Assembly (NCBI GenBank): GCA_031281335.1
Contig: JAITFM010000101.1
Span: 1 to 6,852, forward strand
DNA: 6,852 nucleotides
DNA from: Rickettsiales bacterium
Lineage (GTDB): Bacteria > Pseudomonadota > Alphaproteobacteria > Rickettsiales > Anaplasmataceae
Direction of reading: 5' to 3'
The position numbers were made by a program, and so were the translations under genes. The notes beneath the pieces were generated by a model. It saw only the letters and a list, made by a program, of their open reading frames with translations, had not been told where the DNA came from and did not search any database. This document shows, piece by piece, positions 5,904-6,852 of this stretch (the first letter of the stretch is position 1; each line of letters begins with the position of its first letter).

Positions 5904-6026
5904 GGTAGCTCCTAACAAAAACCTGCTCGACAGATATTAACTAATGTAAATCGTGTATATATTAATTATGTATTAATTTTACTGTTTTTGCAACAAGCTT
6001 TTTATCATGTTAAGCTAATATATATG

Positions 6027-6044
6027 ACTATTATAGCGAATAGT
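6027..6044. promoter_or_regulatory. Inverted repeat upstream of the cysteine desulfurase gene
   Basis: ACTATT (6027-6032) and AATAGT (6039-6044) form a perfect 6+6 inverted repeat around a 6-base spacer, 19 bases before the ATG at 6064. Its position between a promoter region and an iron-sulfur biogenesis gene suits an operator, for example for an IscR/Rrf2-type regulator, or a small leader hairpin. It also contains TATTAT (6029-6034), a possible -10. In such AT-rich DNA a chance origin is quite possible. Confidence 0.3.
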
Positions 6045-6063
6045 AAAGAGTTTTCCTAATTAA

Positions 6064-6852
6064 ATGACAGATAAACCTTCAAGTCCCTTTTCTTTAGGTA
6101 GTGATTACATATATGCTGACTATAATGCAACTTCCCCAATTATCGACAGTGTAAAAAAGAGTATACTTGAGGTCTTATCAAAACAAATTCTGAATCCTTC
6201 ATCATTACACAGGAAGGGACAAGAGGCGAGAAAGATTCTCCAAGATGCAAGAGATAATGTTCGTGGGATTATTGGCGCTTTAGGTGATAAAGAAGTAGTT
6301 TTTACGTCTGGTGCGACTGAAGCAAATAATCTTGTTATGAGAGGAATGGTAGGCTATCAACATGTAATTTCAGCTATAGAGCATCCTTCAATTCTCAATT
6401 CTACGTGTAATCCACATATAATACCCGTTAATCAAGAAGGTGTTGTTGATCTTTTAGAACTAGAAAAGATTCTGAGCAAACTTGAGAGGGATAGGGTAAT
6501 AGTTTCAGTGATGATGGCTAATAACGAAACTGGGGTTATTCAGCCTGTTAAGGAAGTAGCTGAAATAGCACATAAATTTGGAGCAATCTGTCACACCGAT
6601 GCTGCTCAAAGCGTTGGAAAAACTGAAGTTAATATGGAGGGTTTAGGAGTGGATTTACTCACTTTATCTGCTCATAAATTTGGCGGTATAGCGGGTAGTG
6701 GAGTTTTAATATTCGACAAAGAGCTTGTAATAGAGCCTATTATAATAGGTGGTGGGCAAGAGAAAGGATTACGAGGTGGTACGGAGAATATTGTTGCAAT
6801 TGCGGGTCTTTCTGCTGCATTGCAGGATATTCCAGATCTTCTATCAAAAATG
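6064..6852 (+). CDS. Cysteine desulfurase (IscS/NifS family), 3' end outside window
   Basis: PLP-dependent enzyme that takes sulfur from cysteine, giving alanine and a persulfide used for iron-sulfur clusters and tRNA thiolation. The 263 residues present include the N-terminal YIYADYNATSP motif (15-25), TSGATEANNL (81-90) binding the cofactor phosphate, AIEHPSI with H107, MMANNETG (150-157), HTDAAQ (177-182) with the PLP-contacting Asp179, the Schiff-base Lys205 in SAHKFGG, and LRGGTEN (236-242). The C-terminal part, including the active-site cysteine loop, lies beyond the window, so IscS and other class-V desulfurases cannot be fully separated. Wolbachia-type genomes can carry two such genes near iscU. 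The start is the first in-frame ATG; the ribosome binding site is weak (AAAGAG about 13 bases upstream). It is divergent from the hydrolase gene across about 160 bases, and is probably the first gene of an isc-type cluster to the right. Confidence 0.9.
   Translation, partial: MTDKPSSPFSLGSDYIYADYNATSPIIDSVKKSILEVLSKQILNPSSLHRKGQEARKILQDARDNVRGIIGALGDKEVVFTSGATEANNLVMRGMVGYQHVISAIEHPSILNSTCNPHIIPVNQEGVVDLLELEKILSKLERDRVIVSVMMANNETGVIQPVKEVAEIAHKFGAICHTDAAQSVGKTEVNMEGLGVDLLTLSAHKFGGIAGSGVLIFDKELVIEPIIIGGGQEKGLRGGTENIVAIAGLSAALQDIPDLLSKM

Overview
The window is AT-rich and looks like chromosomal DNA of a Wolbachia endosymbiont (Anaplasmataceae, Rickettsiales). This rests on recall of protein style and gene content, on short intergenic repeats, and above all on palindromic repeats of the Wolbachia type (tgtcatcccag...ctgg-atccag) lying in frame inside a housekeeping gene. 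No strain or supergroup is assigned, because no database search was possible.

Layout. Positions 1-630 hold no gene. The first ~260 bases are two diverged copies of one intergenic repeat, and a sigma70-like promoter and a very strong ribosome binding site precede the next gene. Positions 631-1254 (+) encode an unrecognised protein with two membrane segments and a helical, repeat-bearing C-terminal part, closed by a clear hairpin terminator. Positions 1315-3746 (-) are a two-gene unit: a dGTPase-like HD hydrolase (dgt) whose stop overlaps the start of ribD (riboflavin synthesis). ribD carries a ~50-residue in-frame insertion made of palindromic elements. A ~45-base divergent promoter region separates dgt from an ErpA/IscA-type iron-sulfur protein with an Asp/Glu-rich insert (3794-4255, +). 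lolD follows (4280-4954, +), the ATPase of the lipoprotein-sorting ABC transporter. Converging on lolD is a minus-strand pair: an alpha/beta hydrolase (5205-5903) and a 57-residue putative lipoprotein (4979-5152). A cysteine desulfurase gene (6064 onward, +) runs off the right edge.

How the genes relate. Two genes serve iron-sulfur biogenesis: the desulfurase supplies sulfur and the ErpA-like protein delivers clusters. LolD powers lipoprotein release towards the outer membrane, and the small lipoprotein next to it could be a client, although the two genes are on opposite strands. RibD and Dgt are nucleotide and cofactor housekeeping enzymes. No phage module, CRISPR array, rRNA or tRNA was seen.

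Most worth a second look are the palindromic insertion in RibD, the small lipoprotein gene (easily missed because it is short), the acidic insert in the ErpA-like protein, and the strongly expressed-looking orphan membrane protein at 631.
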